64,000 bases of DNA from Kordia sp. (GTDB lineage: Bacteria > Bacteroidota > Bacteroidia > Flavobacteriales > Flavobacteriaceae): assembly GCA_002733415.1 (NCBI GenBank), contig NVVR01000001.1:296448-360447 (forward strand). The letters run 5' to 3'. The notes under the pieces are model-generated. The model was not told the origin of the DNA. It was given only the letters and a program-made list of their open reading frames with translations, and made no database searches. How positions within the stretch are numbered: the first letter of the stretch is position 1; every line of letters begins with the position of its first letter. The position numbers were made by a program, and so were the translations under genes. Of this stretch, positions 28,238-39,047 are shown one piece after another.

Positions 28238-29542
28238 ATGGGTAACATTGTTGCTATTGTTGGAAGACCAAATGTTGGGAAATCAACGCTATTTAATCGT
28301 TTGATTCAAAAAAGAGAAGCTATTATTGATTCTACTAGTGGTGTTACTCGTGATCGCCATTACGGAAAATCTGACTGGAATGGAAAGGAGTTCTCTGTAA
28401 TTGATACAGGTGGGTATGTTGTAGGAAGTGACGACATTTTCGAAGCTGAAATTGACAAGCAAGTTGAGTTAGCGATAGATGAGGCCGACGCTATAATTTT
28501 TATGGTTGATGTAGAGTCTGGTATAACTGGTATGGACGAAGAGGTTGCTAATTTATTACGTAGGGCGAATAAGCCTGTGTTATTAGCGGTTAATAAAGTT
28601 GATGCCGCAAATAGATTAAATGATGCCGCTGAGTTTTATGGTTTAGGATTAGGGGAGTTTTATCCATTAGCAAGCATTAGTGGTAGTGGAACAGGTGAGT
28701 TACTTGATGCATTAGTGAAAATATTACCAGAAATAGAAGAAGAGGAAGAATCAGATTTACCTCGTTTTGCTGTTGTTGGGCGACCAAACGCAGGGAAATC
28801 TTCTTTTATCAATGCACTGATAGGTGAAGATAGATACATAGTTACGGATATTCCAGGAACAACTCGTGATTCTATAGATACTAAGTATAATCGTTTTGGA
28901 TTTGAATTTAACTTAATTGATACTGCAGGAATCCGTAGAAAAGCGAAAGTTAAAGAAGATTTAGAGTTTTATTCTGTAATGCGTTCGGTACGTGCTATTG
29001 AATTTTGTGATGTATGTTTGGTAGTGATTGATGCTACTAGAGATTTTGATTCGCAAGTACAAAACATATTTTGGCTAGGAGTTAAAAATAGTAAAGGTGT
29101 TGTAATATTAGTTAATAAATGGGATTTAGTAGAAAAGGATCATAAAACTACTAAGGCTTATGAGACGCGTATTAAAGAGCAAATAGCTCCTTTTACTGAT
29201 GTGCCAATCATTTTTATGTCAACAATTTCTAAGCAACGTATTTATAAAGCTATTGAAACAGCTGTAGAAGTATTTACAAATAGAAGTAAAAAAATATCAA
29301 CAAGTAAGTTTAACGAAACGATGTTGCCAATTATAGAGCGTACATCACCTCCTGCATATAAAGGGAAGCACGTTAAAATTAAGTATTGTTTGCAGTTGCC
29401 AACTAAAACACCTCAGTTTGTGTTTTTCTGTAACTTGCCACAATATGTTAGAGATGGGTATAAACGTTTCTTAGAAAATAAAATTCGGGAACATTACGAT
29501 TTTTCAGGTGTACCAATAAAAATATATTTCAGAAAGAAATAA
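28238..29542 (+). CDS. der: Tandem GTPase Der (EngA)
   Basis: This 434-residue ribosome-assembly GTPase has two G domains in tandem: GRPNVGKST with NKVD, and GRPNAGKSS with NKWD, both with DTxG motifs. A KH-like C-terminal domain ends [13 protein letters not shown]. It is essential for 50S maturation in characterised bacteria. It is separated from era by the small lipoproteins and the peptidase. Confidence 0.97.
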   Translation: MGNIVAIVGRPNVGKSTLFNRLIQKREAIIDSTSGVTRDRHYGKSDWNGKEFSVIDTGGYVVGSDDIFEAEIDKQVELAIDEADAIIFMVDVESGITGMDEEVANLLRRANKPVLLAVNKVDAANRLNDAAEFYGLGLGEFYPLASISGSGTGELLDALVKILPEIEEEEESDLPRFAVVGRPNAGKSSFINALIGEDRYIVTDIPGTTRDSIDTKYNRFGFEFNLIDTAGIRRKAKVKEDLEFYSVMRSVRAIEFCDVCLVVIDATRDFDSQVQNIFWLGVKNSKGVVILVNKWDLVEKDHKTTKAYETRIKEQIAPFTDVPIIFMSTISKQRIYKAIETAVEVFTNRSKKISTSKFNETMLPIIERTSPPAYKGKHVKIKYCLQLPTKTPQFVFFCNLPQYVRDGYKRFLENKIREHYDFSGVPIKIYFRKK

Positions 29543-29564
29543 TAAAAATCAATTATAAAAAAAG

Positions 29565-29595
29565 CTCCTTCAGATTATTTCTGAAGGAGTTTTTT
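29565..29595 (+). terminator. Terminator of der
   Basis: CTCCTTCAG and CTGAAGGAG arms around ATTATTT are followed by a T run. Confidence 0.85.
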
Positions 29596-29695
29596 GGTTA
29601 TGTTAAAATTTCATTAAAGCATTTTTTTTTAACAGTTTAACACAATATTTAGAGTTAGTTTTGCGTTTCAAAAAACTAACTAACCTACTTACATA

Positions 29696-32452
29696 ATGAA
29701 AAACCTACTTTTTCTATGTATTCTTCTGAATACACTCAGTTCTTTTTCTCAAAACTTTGAAATTACTGGAACATTAAAAGATAAAGACAATAACTTAATT
29801 GAATCTGCAACGGTATACTTGGAGTCTATTAAAGATTCTACCATGATTACATATACTATTTCTGATGCAAAAGGGAACTTTAATCTTTCGGGAAATACGA
29901 AGGCTAAAAAAGCTAATTTCTTTGTGTCTTACACGGGAATGATGCCTTTAAAAAAAGAATTAACTCTTGCAGAAAAAATAAAACACTTAGGAAATCTTGT
30001 TTTAAAAGAAAATTCTCAATTACTAGGAGAGGTGGTTGTTGTGGCTGAGCGTGCGCCGATCACCATTAAAAAGGATACATTAGAATTTAATGCGTCATCG
30101 TTTAAAACAGGAGCTGATGCAAATGTTGAAACATTACTAAAAAAATTACCTGGTGTAGTAGTTGATAAGGATGGAGGTATAAAAGTAAATGGGATGACTG
30201 TAAATAAAATTCTGGTAAATGGTAAAGAGTTTTTCGGAAGTGATTTAACAGTAGCAACTAAAAATTTGCCAAAAGAAATTATTGATAAAATACAAGTAGT
30301 AGATACCAAAACAAAAGATGAAGCTTTTACGGGAGAAGAAGGTGATAAAGAGAATAAAACCATAAACATAACTATTAAAAAAGATATGAATAAAGGGTTC
30401 TTCGGTAGGGCAACTGCTGGGTACGGAACCGACGATAGGTATTCAGTAAGTGGTATTTTAAATTACTTTAATAATGAAGAGCGTTTGAGTGTGCTTGGTG
30501 GTTCTAATAATGTAAATACTTCAGGGTTTAATAGTGATGAAGTAAGAGATATTGGTGGAGGACAACATAATTGGAGAAAAGTAAATGGAGTTTGGCAACA
30601 ATCCAATCCGTTATTTAATAATACAACAGATGGAATAACACAAACAACATCAGCAGGAATTCATTATGCCAATGAGTGGAACAAAAAAACGGATCTGGGT
30701 ACGGATTATATATACAACCGGAGTGATACTGAAGCAGGTTCTAATTCACGTACGGAAACATTCTTACCAAATAATGATTCTTACACATCAGTGTCTAATG
30801 CTAACTCAAATGGAGCTTCTTTTGGGCATAACTTTAATTTAGAATTCGAAATAAAACCAGATACATTAACAAGGATTTCTATTGAGCCTGGTTTTACTAA
30901 AAGTAAAGGAGATTTGTTTAGTGATAATAGAAGTACTCGTAGTAGTAAGTTTGGAGGATTGATAAATAGTTCGTCAACAAATACGGACTCAAAATTTGAC
31001 AATTACAGTACAAAACTTGACGTAAGTATCTCTAGGAAATTTAAAGTTCCTGGAGAGAGTATTAGCTTATGGTTGAATTCAGGATACAATAGAAATACTT
31101 CCGAGGAAAGGTTTAAATCAACAATTGATTATGCAGATGTTACGTTAACTGATGAAAATGTAAATCAACTGAAAACAAATAAACAAACGGGCGATTATTT
31201 AAATGCAAACTTACGATACACAAGAGTGTTAAAAGGGAATTGGTTTTATAATGCAAGTTTACGAGCAGATATAAATAATTCAGAAATAGATAGAAATACG
31301 CTTGACTTTGATAATTTGACACAGGAGTATAGTAATACGAATACGAACTTGACAAACGAAATAAAAACAAACACTACTATATTTTCCCCATCTGCAGGAG
31401 TTGAGTATAAAGAAGACAAGTTAAAAATTAGATTTAATTTAGGGTATAATTTTACAACCTTAAAAAATGAAGACCTATTAGCAAATACTTCTATTTCAAA
31501 TAAATTTAACAGCCCTAACTTTATGGTGAACTTATGGAAGCCTATGGGACAGGGGAAATCTATTTGGGCAAGAATATCGAATAGGGCCAGAGTACCACAA
31601 ATTAGTCAATTACAACCTATCGTAGATAACTCTAATCCGCTAAACACAATAGTTGGTAATCCGAATTTAAAAGCTTCTAATGTTACACGAATATCATTTA
31701 ATCACAGAAATTTCAATATGAAAACAAAAAGTGGTTATAATATACGTGTTTCAACATCATTTACTAAAAACGCTGCAATATCAAAAATGATTACGGATCC
31801 TGTAACCTATAAGCGTACTACAACTTATGAGAATGTAAACGGGGTGTATTGGGCGTATATGAGTGGAGGTTATAATAAAAAGTACAAAATGGATAAACAT
31901 AACTTTTCATATAACTTAGATTTAGGTATGGATTTGAGTAAGAATAAAAGTTTTACCAATGAATTAGAATTAACAACCAAAAGTTTTAATTTACAACCTG
32001 AGGTTTCATTTACATATAATTATGACGATTTGATTGAAGTAACACCTCGTTACAATTACAATCATAATAACTTGGATTATTCAATTGATTTAGGACAAGA
32101 AACTAATTATTCAAGTTCTACATTAGGAATCAGTCTGGAAACATATTGGCCAAAAATGATTGAGTTCGAAAATGATTTTTCAATGAATCATAATCCAAAT
32201 GTAGCGCCTGGGTTTAGTAAAACAACTTATATGTGGAATGCAAGTTTAGGGGTGAAAATGATTAAGGGTAAAGGGATTTTAAAACTTAAAGTATTTGATT
32301 TATTAAATCAAAATACAAGTGTTAGAAGGTCAGCTTATCAAGACTATATTTCTGACACTGAAAGCTTAGTATTGAAACAGTATTTTATGTTGAGTTTTAC
32401 ATATAAAGTAACTAAAATTCGAGGTAAAAAGAAACCAAGTTTTCAGAGCTAA
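29696..32452 (+). CDS. Outer-membrane beta-barrel protein with carboxypeptidase-regulatory-like N-domain
   Basis: The protein has 918 residues with a signal peptide (about 1-18). A CarboxypepD_reg-like domain follows (ITGTLKDKDNNLIESATVYLES), then a plug-like region (VETLLKKLPGVVVDKDGGIKVNG and FFGSDLTVATKNLPKEIIDKI), then a long series of amphipathic barrel strands. This layout is the TonB-dependent-like OMP_b-brl_3 group of Bacteroidota. No SusD partner lies next to it, so it is not a typical polysaccharide locus. The substrate is unknown. Confidence 0.88.
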   Translation: MKNLLFLCILLNTLSSFSQNFEITGTLKDKDNNLIESATVYLESIKDSTMITYTISDAKGNFNLSGNTKAKKANFFVSYTGMMPLKKELTLAEKIKHLGNLVLKENSQLLGEVVVVAERAPITIKKDTLEFNASSFKTGADANVETLLKKLPGVVVDKDGGIKVNGMTVNKILVNGKEFFGSDLTVATKNLPKEIIDKIQVVDTKTKDEAFTGEEGDKENKTINITIKKDMNKGFFGRATAGYGTDDRYSVSGILNYFNNEERLSVLGGSNNVNTSGFNSDEVRDIGGGQHNWRKVNGVWQQSNPLFNNTTDGITQTTSAGIHYANEWNKKTDLGTDYIYNRSDTEAGSNSRTETFLPNNDSYTSVSNANSNGASFGHNFNLEFEIKPDTLTRISIEPGFTKSKGDLFSDNRSTRSSKFGGLINSSSTNTDSKFDNYSTKLDVSISRKFKVPGESISLWLNSGYNRNTSEERFKSTIDYADVTLTDENVNQLKTNKQTGDYLNANLRYTRVLKGNWFYNASLRADINNSEIDRNTLDFDNLTQEYSNTNTNLTNEIKTNTTIFSPSAGVEYKEDKLKIRFNLGYNFTTLKNEDLLANTSISNKFNSPNFMVNLWKPMGQGKSIWARISNRARVPQISQLQPIVDNSNPLNTIVGNPNLKASNVTRISFNHRNFNMKTKSGYNIRVSTSFTKNAAISKMITDPVTYKRTTTYENVNGVYWAYMSGGYNKKYKMDKHNFSYNLDLGMDLSKNKSFTNELELTTKSFNLQPEVSFTYNYDDLIEVTPRYNYNHNNLDYSIDLGQETNYSSSTLGISLETYWPKMIEFENDFSMNHNPNVAPGFSKTTYMWNASLGVKMIKGKGILKLKVFDLLNQNTSVRRSAYQDYISDTESLVLKQYFMLSFTYKVTKIRGKKKPSFQS

Positions 32453-32465
32453 ATAAGTATCCCAT

Positions 32466-32504
32466 AAAAAAAACTCCTTTGTTTAGACAAAGGAGTTTTT
32501 TTTT
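32466..32504. terminator. Bidirectional terminator between the barrel gene and the MerR gene
   Basis: AAACTCCTTTG and CAAAGGAGTTT arms around TTTAGA, with A and T runs on both sides, lie between convergent genes. Confidence 0.85.
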
Positions 32505-32566
32505 ATGAATGAGTGTCTCGTCTTTAACTTGCAATAACTCCTTTTTTCATAATTAATAATAATTGG

Positions 32567-32899
32567 TTAGTCTAGTTGTTCTTTAAACTTTAAGAGTTCA
32601 TTTTTGATATGTTCTAATTTACTAATAATCTCGAAATTCTGAAGCGTTTTTTTCTTTTCTTCTTTTAAATGAGTTTTGGCTCCTTCTAGGGTAAATCCCT
32701 TGTCTTTAACTAAATAGTAAATGAGTTGTAAATTTTTAACGTCTTCTGGAGTGAATTTCCGGTCTCCCTTTGCGTTTTTTTTAGGTTTTAGTACATCAAA
32801 TTCTTTCTCCCAAAAACGAATTAAAGAAGTATTTACATTAAAAGCTTTAGCTACTTCACCAATTTTATAATATCGTTTTTCTGGTAAGTTTATGTACAT
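32567..32899 (-). CDS. MerR-family transcriptional regulator
   Basis: This 110-residue protein is almost only a MerR winged-helix domain (YYKIGEVAKAFNVNTSLIRFWEKEFDVLKP) with a short dimerisation helix. There is no effector domain or cysteine cluster, so metal sensing is not supported. It lies 35 bp downstream of the M23 peptidase gene on the same strand. This pairing suggests co-expression. Confidence 0.9.
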   Translation of the reverse strand: MYINLPEKRYYKIGEVAKAFNVNTSLIRFWEKEFDVLKPKKNAKGDRKFTPEDVKNLQLIYYLVKDKGFTLEGAKTHLKEEKKKTLQNFEIISKLEHIKNELLKFKEQLD

Positions 32900-32934
32900 T
32901 ATGCCTAATGAGTTTAAAAGGATTAGTTGTGAGT

Positions 32935-33903
32935 TTAATCAAACGATTGATTTTCTTGTGAAGCTTTTTCAAGCATAATTTCATATTCTTCAGGTGTTAA
33001 ATCACCGTGATAAAAGTTAACAGGGTTTATTGGTCTGCCATTTTTATGTACTTCATAATGCAAATGTGGTCCAGATGATAATCCAGTATTTCCTACATAA
33101 CCAATAATGTCTCCACGCTTAACTTTACGGCCTTTTTTGGTATTGAACTTGCTCATGTGACCGTATTTAGTCACATATCCAAACCCATGATCGATATAAA
33201 CTACTTTTCCAAAACCTGAAGCTCTAGATGCTTTGATTACTTTTCCATTTCCAGTAGCATAAATTGGAGTCCCGGTTTTTGCAGTGAAATCCATTCCATA
33301 GTGCATTTTTCTGCGTTTATGTATTGGGTGCATACGCATCCCGTATCCGGAAGCAACTCTTTTTAAATCTTTGTTCTGCACGGGTTGTATAGCAGGAGTA
33401 GCTTCAAGTAATTTTATTTTTTCTTTGGCTAAGGTTTCTATTTCATCTAACGATCTTGATTGGACTTCAATTTCTTTAGTAAGTCTGTCTATTTTTTTAG
33501 TAGATGCAATAATTAATTCTGAGTTAGGAGAACCTTCTAAGTTTTTATACCTATTTATTCCTCCAAAACCTGCTTTTCGCTGTGCTTCAGAAACGGGGTT
33601 GGCCTCAAAATGAACACGATAAATATTTTCATCTCTATCAGCAATATTTTGCATTACTTTTTCAGCTAAATTATATCTTTTGTCTAGGTAGCTATAATTC
33701 AATTTAAGGTTTTCATTCTCTCTAATTAATGCTTTTTCTTTTGGAGAGTCAATATAGTTTGCTGCTAATACATAGCTAAAAAAACCAAACAATGCAGCTG
33801 CAGAAAGAAATAAAAAAGAGAATGTAATTGTACGTCCTTTTTTACGCTCTACTTTTCTGTAGGAGAGTGTTTCTGAATCATAATAATATTTTACTTTAGC
33901 CAT
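32935..33903 (-). CDS. M23-family metallopeptidase, membrane anchored
   Basis: This 322-residue protein has a basic N-terminus, one transmembrane helix (about residues 27-50) and a coiled-coil region to about residue 165. The C-terminal LytM/M23 domain has the zinc ligands in HYGMDF and HLHYE (GPHLHYEVHKNGRPINP). Such proteins cut peptidoglycan crosslinks or activate amidases in the periplasm. The active-site residues look complete. It is divergent from alaS. Confidence 0.93.
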   Translation of the reverse strand: MAKVKYYYDSETLSYRKVERKKGRTITFSFLFLSAAALFGFFSYVLAANYIDSPKEKALIRENENLKLNYSYLDKRYNLAEKVMQNIADRDENIYRVHFEANPVSEAQRKAGFGGINRYKNLEGSPNSELIIASTKKIDRLTKEIEVQSRSLDEIETLAKEKIKLLEATPAIQPVQNKDLKRVASGYGMRMHPIHKRRKMHYGMDFTAKTGTPIYATGNGKVIKASRASGFGKVVYIDHGFGYVTKYGHMSKFNTKKGRKVKRGDIIGYVGNTGLSSGPHLHYEVHKNGRPINPVNFYHGDLTPEEYEIMLEKASQENQSFD

Positions 33904-34001
33904 AAGTATAAATGTGCTATTTTTGTGCGTTTAAAATACTAACGAGATACAAATATAAAAATTGTTTTTGTTAGATAGAACTTTAATAAGTTAAGCTTAC
34001 T

Positions 34002-36623
34002 ATGAAATCTCAAGAAATACGTTCAAAGTTTTTAAACTTTTTTGAATCAAAACAACATAAAATTGTTCCTTCTGCACCAATGGTGTTAAAGAATGATCCT
34101 ACTTTAATGTTTACGAATGCCGGAATGGTTCCTTTTAAGGAATTCTTTTTAGGGCAAAAGAAAGTTGTAAACACCCGTGTTTCTGATTCTCAAAAATGTT
34201 TACGTGTTTCTGGGAAACATAATGATTTAGAAGAAGTAGGAAAGGATACGTATCATCACACCATGTTTGAGATGTTAGGAAACTGGAGTTTTGGTGATTA
34301 TTTTAAAAAAGAAGCGATTGCTTGGGCATGGGAATTATTGACTGAAGTATACAAGTTAGATAAAGACATGTTATATGTTACAGTTTTTGAAGGAGATGAA
34401 AAAGATGGCTTAGCTATAGATACTGAAGCATATGATATTTGGAAACAATATATAGCTGAGGATAGAATTTTATTAGGAAATAAAGCGGATAATTTTTGGG
34501 AAATGGGAGCTCAAGGACCATGTGGGCCTTGTTCTGAAATTCATATTGATATCCGTTCTGCAGAAGAGAAAGCAAAAGTTTCAGGAGCATCATTAGTGAA
34601 CTTGGATCATCCTCATGTAGTTGAGGTTTGGAATTTAGTATTCATGCAATACAACCGTAAAGCAGATGGATCTTTAGAAAACTTACCAGCTACTCATATC
34701 GATACTGGAATGGGGTTTGAGCGTTTATGTATGGCGTTACAGGGGGTGAAATCTAATTACGATACTGATGTATTTACGCCATTAATTAGAGAAATTCAAA
34801 CTATTACGGGAGTAAAATATGAAGATACCACTGTTTCTGGTGAAGAGACGGATATTGCTATTCGTGTAATAGCAGATCATGTTCGTGCTGTTGCGTTTTC
34901 AATTGCCGACGGACAGTTGCCAAGTAATACAGGGGCTGGATATGTAATTCGTCGTATTTTACGTAGAGCGATTCGTTATGGATTTACGTTCCTAAATCAG
35001 AAAGAACCATTTATTTATAAGCTAGTAGAAACATTAAGTGCTCAAATGGGAGATGCTTTTCCGGAGATCAAAGCGCAAGAGTTATTGGCTCATAATGTAA
35101 TTAAAGAAGAGGAGCATTCATTCTTGAAAACATTAGATCAAGGCTTATTGCTTTTAGATACGATTGTTGATAAAACAAACGGAAAAGAAGTTTCTGGAAA
35201 GAAAGTATTTGAATTAAAAGATACCTATGGTTTTCCAGAAGATTTAACAGCACTAATTCTTTCAGAAAAAGGGTTTACCTATAATGAAGAGGAATATAAA
35301 GTTGCTTTAAAAGAACAGCAAAATAGAGGGAGAGAAGCAACAGCAATAGAAACGGATGATTGGCAAATTCTTATTGAAGACAATGAAGAGGAGTTTGTTG
35401 GATATGATGCTTTAGAGGTTGATGTGAAATTAACTCGTTACAGAAAAGTAATTACTAAGAAAGATGGAGAGCAATATCAGTTAGTGTTTAATACAACACC
35501 TTTCTATCCGGAAGGAGGAGGGCAAGTAGGAGATGTTGGATATGTAGAAACTCCTAATGGAGATGTGATTTATGTATTAAATACAAAGAAAGAGAATAAC
35601 TTAATTATCCATTACACCAAGAATTTACCTGAGAATGTAAATGATAAATTTAAGGCAGTAGTGAATAAGGAGGCAAGAGCATTATCGGAAAGTAATCATA
35701 CGGCTACGCATTTATTACATCAAGCGTTACGTGCGGTTTTAGGGACTCATGTAGAGCAAAAAGGTTCTTTGGTGAGTCCGAAACATTTGCGTTTTGATTT
35801 TTCTCACTTTTCTAAAGTTGATTCGGATCAGTTACAAGAAATAGAAGATTTTGTAAATGCACGTATTCATGAGAATCTTGCTTTGGACGAAAATAGAAAT
35901 ATCCCAATGCAACAAGCTATTGACGAAGGTGCAATGGCGTTGTTTGGGGAGAAATATGGGGATAGTGTAAGAGCTATTCGTTTTGGTCAGTCTATAGAAT
36001 TATGTGGAGGAACTCATGTTAATCAGACAAGTGATATCTGGTATTTTAAAATAAAATCAGAAGGAGCTGTAGCAGCAGGAATCCGACGTATAGAAGCAAT
36101 TACAAATAAAGCTGTAGGTAATTATTTTGAAGTTGTTGAAAAAGATTTTGTTGCTGTAAAGCTAGTATTGAAAAATGCGAAGAATCCTGTAAAAGCAATT
36201 ACTGCTTTACAAGATGAAAACTCAGCTTTAAAGAAACAATTGGAACAACTGTTGAAAGAAAAAGCAGGAAGTTTAAAAGGTGATTTAAAGAGTGAAATTA
36301 CTGAAGTTAATGGAGTAAATTTCTTAGCAAAGAAAATAGACTTAGATCCTAAAGGAATAAAAGATTTAGCGCATGAATTAGGAGGGGAGTTGGATAATTT
36401 ATTTTTGTTCTTTGGAGCAGAGAATGATGGAAAAGCGACGCTGACCTGTTATATCTCGAAAGATTTAGTAGCAAGTAAAGACTTACATGCTGGAACAATT
36501 GTTCGTGAATTAGGGAAACACATCCAAGGAGGTGGAGGAGGGCAACCATTCTTTGCTACTGCAGGTGGTAAAAACCCAGCAGGATTAGACAAGGCTATAG
36601 AAGAAGTGGCTAATTATTTATAG
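34002..36623 (+). CDS. alaS: Alanyl-tRNA synthetase
   Basis: This 873-residue enzyme charges tRNA-Ala. The class II catalytic core occupies the first 450 residues ([16 protein letters not shown] motif 1 region, [10 protein letters not shown]). The editing domain has [11 protein letters not shown] and CGGTHV, which carry the zinc-binding and editing residues. The C-terminal DHHA1-type domain ends [15 protein letters not shown]. Length and motif order are normal. Confidence 0.97.
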   Translation: MKSQEIRSKFLNFFESKQHKIVPSAPMVLKNDPTLMFTNAGMVPFKEFFLGQKKVVNTRVSDSQKCLRVSGKHNDLEEVGKDTYHHTMFEMLGNWSFGDYFKKEAIAWAWELLTEVYKLDKDMLYVTVFEGDEKDGLAIDTEAYDIWKQYIAEDRILLGNKADNFWEMGAQGPCGPCSEIHIDIRSAEEKAKVSGASLVNLDHPHVVEVWNLVFMQYNRKADGSLENLPATHIDTGMGFERLCMALQGVKSNYDTDVFTPLIREIQTITGVKYEDTTVSGEETDIAIRVIADHVRAVAFSIADGQLPSNTGAGYVIRRILRRAIRYGFTFLNQKEPFIYKLVETLSAQMGDAFPEIKAQELLAHNVIKEEEHSFLKTLDQGLLLLDTIVDKTNGKEVSGKKVFELKDTYGFPEDLTALILSEKGFTYNEEEYKVALKEQQNRGREATAIETDDWQILIEDNEEEFVGYDALEVDVKLTRYRKVITKKDGEQYQLVFNTTPFYPEGGGQVGDVGYVETPNGDVIYVLNTKKENNLIIHYTKNLPENVNDKFKAVVNKEARALSESNHTATHLLHQALRAVLGTHVEQKGSLVSPKHLRFDFSHFSKVDSDQLQEIEDFVNARIHENLALDENRNIPMQQAIDEGAMALFGEKYGDSVRAIRFGQSIELCGGTHVNQTSDIWYFKIKSEGAVAAGIRRIEAITNKAVGNYFEVVEKDFVAVKLVLKNAKNPVKAITALQDENSALKKQLEQLLKEKAGSLKGDLKSEITEVNGVNFLAKKIDLDPKGIKDLAHELGGELDNLFLFFGAENDGKATLTCYISKDLVASKDLHAGTIVRELGKHIQGGGGGQPFFATAGGKNPAGLDKAIEEVANYL

Positions 36624-36660
36624 AATTAGGAACACGAATTTTACAGATTAGATTGATACT

Positions 36661-37125
36661 CGCGGATAATTTTAATTATTTTCGAGTATCTTTTGGTTTA
36701 AAATAGTAATTTAGTTTAATGTTTTACATAAAGATATAATCGATGTAATTATTAAAGTTTTTTATAATGAGCTAAGTTATGGTTTTCTGGAGAAAGTGTA
36801 TGAAAATGCGTTACTAATTGAAATAAGAAAACTAGGTTTAGAGTGCGTAAGACAAAGGCCAATAAAAGTAGCAAAGGTATTGTAGGTGGTGAGTATTATG
36901 CTGATATTGTTGTAGAAAATAGTGTATTATAGAATTGAAAGCATCAGCTTTAGTTGAAGAGCACGAATTTCAATTACTAAACTATTTAAAAGCCATAGCT
37001 ATAGAAGTAGGTTTGTTGCTCGGTTTTGGGAAATAACCAGTTTTTAAAAGAAAAATATTCACTAATGAATTTAAAAATCAACGATAATTAATCTGCGATT
37101 ATCAATTAAATCAGTTTTATCCGCG
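36661..37125. repeat. Inverted-repeat pair framing a decayed GxxExxY gene
   Basis: CGCGGATAA at 36661-36669 faces TTATCCGCG at 37117-37125, an exact 9-bp inverted pair. Weaker similarity extends outward and inward (ACAGATTAG on the left against TAATCTGCG on the right). The pair frames the gene remnant at 36718-37087, which suggests the element moved or was copied as a unit. Confidence 0.45.
36718..37087 (+). pseudogene. Degraded GxxExxY-family protein gene
   Basis: The gap between alaS and the GSCFA gene translates in pieces to a GxxExxY protein (PD-(D/E)XK_3-like): DIIDVIIKVFYNELSYGFLEKVYENALL, then after a frame change GGEYYADIVVENSVL, then after another ELKA.SALVEEHEFQLLNYLKA, and beyond an in-frame TAA PVFKRKIFTNEFKN. 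At least two frameshifts, a premature stop and no good start codon show that the gene is dead. Intact members of this family have no settled function. Confidence 0.8.
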
Positions 37126-37139
37126 TCCCTATAAAAAAG

Positions 37140-38144
37140 ATGAATTTCAGAACTCAAATACCAATAACAAAACAGACTAACAATCTAATAGATTATCAAT
37201 CCAAGATACTATTATTAGGTTCTTGTTTTTCAGAAAACATTGGTGCTAAATTTGAGTATTATAAGTTTCAGAATACAATAAACCCTTTTGGAATATTATT
37301 TCACCCAAAAGCAATAGAAACGTTTTTAGAGCGTGTGGTAAAACAAAATTTCTATTCAGAAGATGATTTAGTTTTTCATAACGAACGTTACCATTGTTTT
37401 GATGCACATTCTAGTTTGAGTAACTCGAACAAGGAAGTGTTGTTGAGTAATTTGAATACTATTCTCAAATCCACACATCAACAAATAACCGAATCAACTC
37501 ATTTAATTATTACTTTAGGAACTGCTTGGGTGTATGAATATATTGAGCGAAAAAAAGTAGTTGCTAATTGTCATAAAATTCCACAAAAAGATTTTCACAA
37601 AAAGATTTTATCAGTTGATGATGTCACTAATTGCTTACAAAATATAGAGCAGTTAATAAAAGAGGTGACCCCGTCAACACAACTAATCTATACGGTTTCT
37701 CCAGTACGTCATATAAAAGATGGTTTTGTAGCAAACCAGCAAAGTAAAGCACATTTGCTAAGTGCAATCCACAATGTCATTACGATTGATCCCAACAACT
37801 ATCTAGAGAAGCAATCTCAACATCTGTCACCTCGATCGCAGTCGAGAGGGATTTCTTATTTCCCTTCTTACGAAATCATGATGGATGATTTACGCGATTA
37901 TCGTTTTTATGCAGAAGATATGTTACATCCTAACCAAACGGCTATTGATTATATTTGGGAGCAATTTCAAGCAGTTTGGTTTCATGAAACTACAAAGCCA
38001 GTAATGAAGAAGGTAACTGTTATTCAAAATGGATTAGCGCATAGACCGTTTAATCCGGAGTCAGAACTACACCAGCAATTTTTAAAGCAGCTTGGTGTAA
38101 AAAAGGATGCTCTTATAAGTGACTTCCCTTTCATGAAGTTTTAA
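37140..38144 (+). CDS. GSCFA-domain protein carrying an internal repeat
   Basis: This 334-residue protein has the GSCFA motif itself in LLGSCFSENIG (about residues 29-39). It also has a late YFPSYEIMMDDLRDYRFYAEDMLHPN block with the family's conserved Asp/His residues. The fold resembles SGNH hydrolases, with Ser in the GSCF motif. Between the two blocks, LSPRSQSRG is encoded by a CTCGA-type dispersed repeat (37826-37856) that keeps the frame. No operon partner is evident. Confidence 0.88.
   Translation: MNFRTQIPITKQTNNLIDYQSKILLLGSCFSENIGAKFEYYKFQNTINPFGILFHPKAIETFLERVVKQNFYSEDDLVFHNERYHCFDAHSSLSNSNKEVLLSNLNTILKSTHQQITESTHLIITLGTAWVYEYIERKKVVANCHKIPQKDFHKKILSVDDVTNCLQNIEQLIKEVTPSTQLIYTVSPVRHIKDGFVANQQSKAHLLSAIHNVITIDPNNYLEKQSQHLSPRSQSRGISYFPSYEIMMDDLRDYRFYAEDMLHPNQTAIDYIWEQFQAVWFHETTKPVMKKVTVIQNGLAHRPFNPESELHQQFLKQLGVKKDALISDFPFMKF
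37826..37856. repeat. CTCGA-type repeat inserted in the GSCFA coding sequence
   Basis: CACCTCGATCGCAGTCGAGA contains the arms CTCGA/TCGAG. The same kind of sequence is seen between genes near 4186 and 22000. Here it is translated in frame. Confidence 0.6.
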
Positions 38145-38203
38145 TAAGCTATTCATTGAGTGAAAATAAAATCATATATTCGTAAAAAATTAACCAAACA
38201 ATT

Positions 38204-38959
38204 ATGAAAAAACTACTTTTTACTTTAGCTATTGGGATAGCAGTATTAACTTCTTGTGAATCTGATTTAGTAAGCGCACCACCAAGTGACAGTGTTGGAG
38301 GCGCATCTAGTATTGGCGATGGAGTATTGTTGAAAAAGACAATAGAAGATGGTGTTACGTTTAATTATTTTTATGAAGGGAATAAATTGATTATGATAGA
38401 AGATTCAGAAGGAGGGTCAGAAACGTATACATATACTGATGGTTTGTTGACGAAAATAATAGAAGTGTACTTAGATTTAGATGATAGTTCACAGATTTTC
38501 ACAGAAACATATGAGTATAATTCCGATAATAAATTAATTACTGAAAGTCATAATGGAATTTTGGCATACACTTTTGTTCATAATGCTAATGGAACAATTA
38601 CGGAAACAGAAAGCCCAGGAGGAAGCATAAATGTATATAGCTATGAGAATGGAAACCGAATGACGCAAGTTAATACAAATGGAGAGAATGATTATCTAAG
38701 TACGTATGATACTAACAATCACCCATTAAAAAATGTGCACCAAAGAGAAGCTCTTGAGTTAATGGCGTATTATGCATATTCAAATAATTCGTTAACCTCA
38801 GAGTATACAGGGAATGGAACTTCTTATGAAACTAGTACTACAACGTATACGTATAATTCATCAGGTTATCCAGTAACGTCTAGTGAGGTTTTTACTAGAT
38901 ATGTTAGTTCAACAATACAATCTACAGAAACATTTACTACTCAGTTTTTTTACGAGTAA
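38204..38959 (+). CDS. Lipoprotein with YD-like repeats, array member 1
   Basis: The protein has 251 residues with a signal ending LTSC (Cys18), then ESDLVSAPPSDSV. The body is built of short beta units such as TYTDGLLTKIIEV, TYEYNSDNKLITES and YTYNSSGYPVTSSEVF, similar to the YD/RHS-like repeats in many Bacteroidota lipoproteins. It is the first of three consecutive lipoprotein genes with nearly the same N-terminal cassette. Function is unknown; a surface or periplasmic location is expected. Confidence 0.8.
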   Translation: MKKLLFTLAIGIAVLTSCESDLVSAPPSDSVGGASSIGDGVLLKKTIEDGVTFNYFYEGNKLIMIEDSEGGSETYTYTDGLLTKIIEVYLDLDDSSQIFTETYEYNSDNKLITESHNGILAYTFVHNANGTITETESPGGSINVYSYENGNRMTQVNTNGENDYLSTYDTNNHPLKNVHQREALELMAYYAYSNNSLTSEYTGNGTSYETSTTTYTYNSSGYPVTSSEVFTRYVSSTIQSTETFTTQFFYE

Positions 38960-39047
38960 TACTAAATAAATGTAAAGCTTCAAGATTATTAACCTGAGGC
39001 TTTTCTATATAAAGAATTCTTTGATTAAAGATTAAACTAAAACAATT

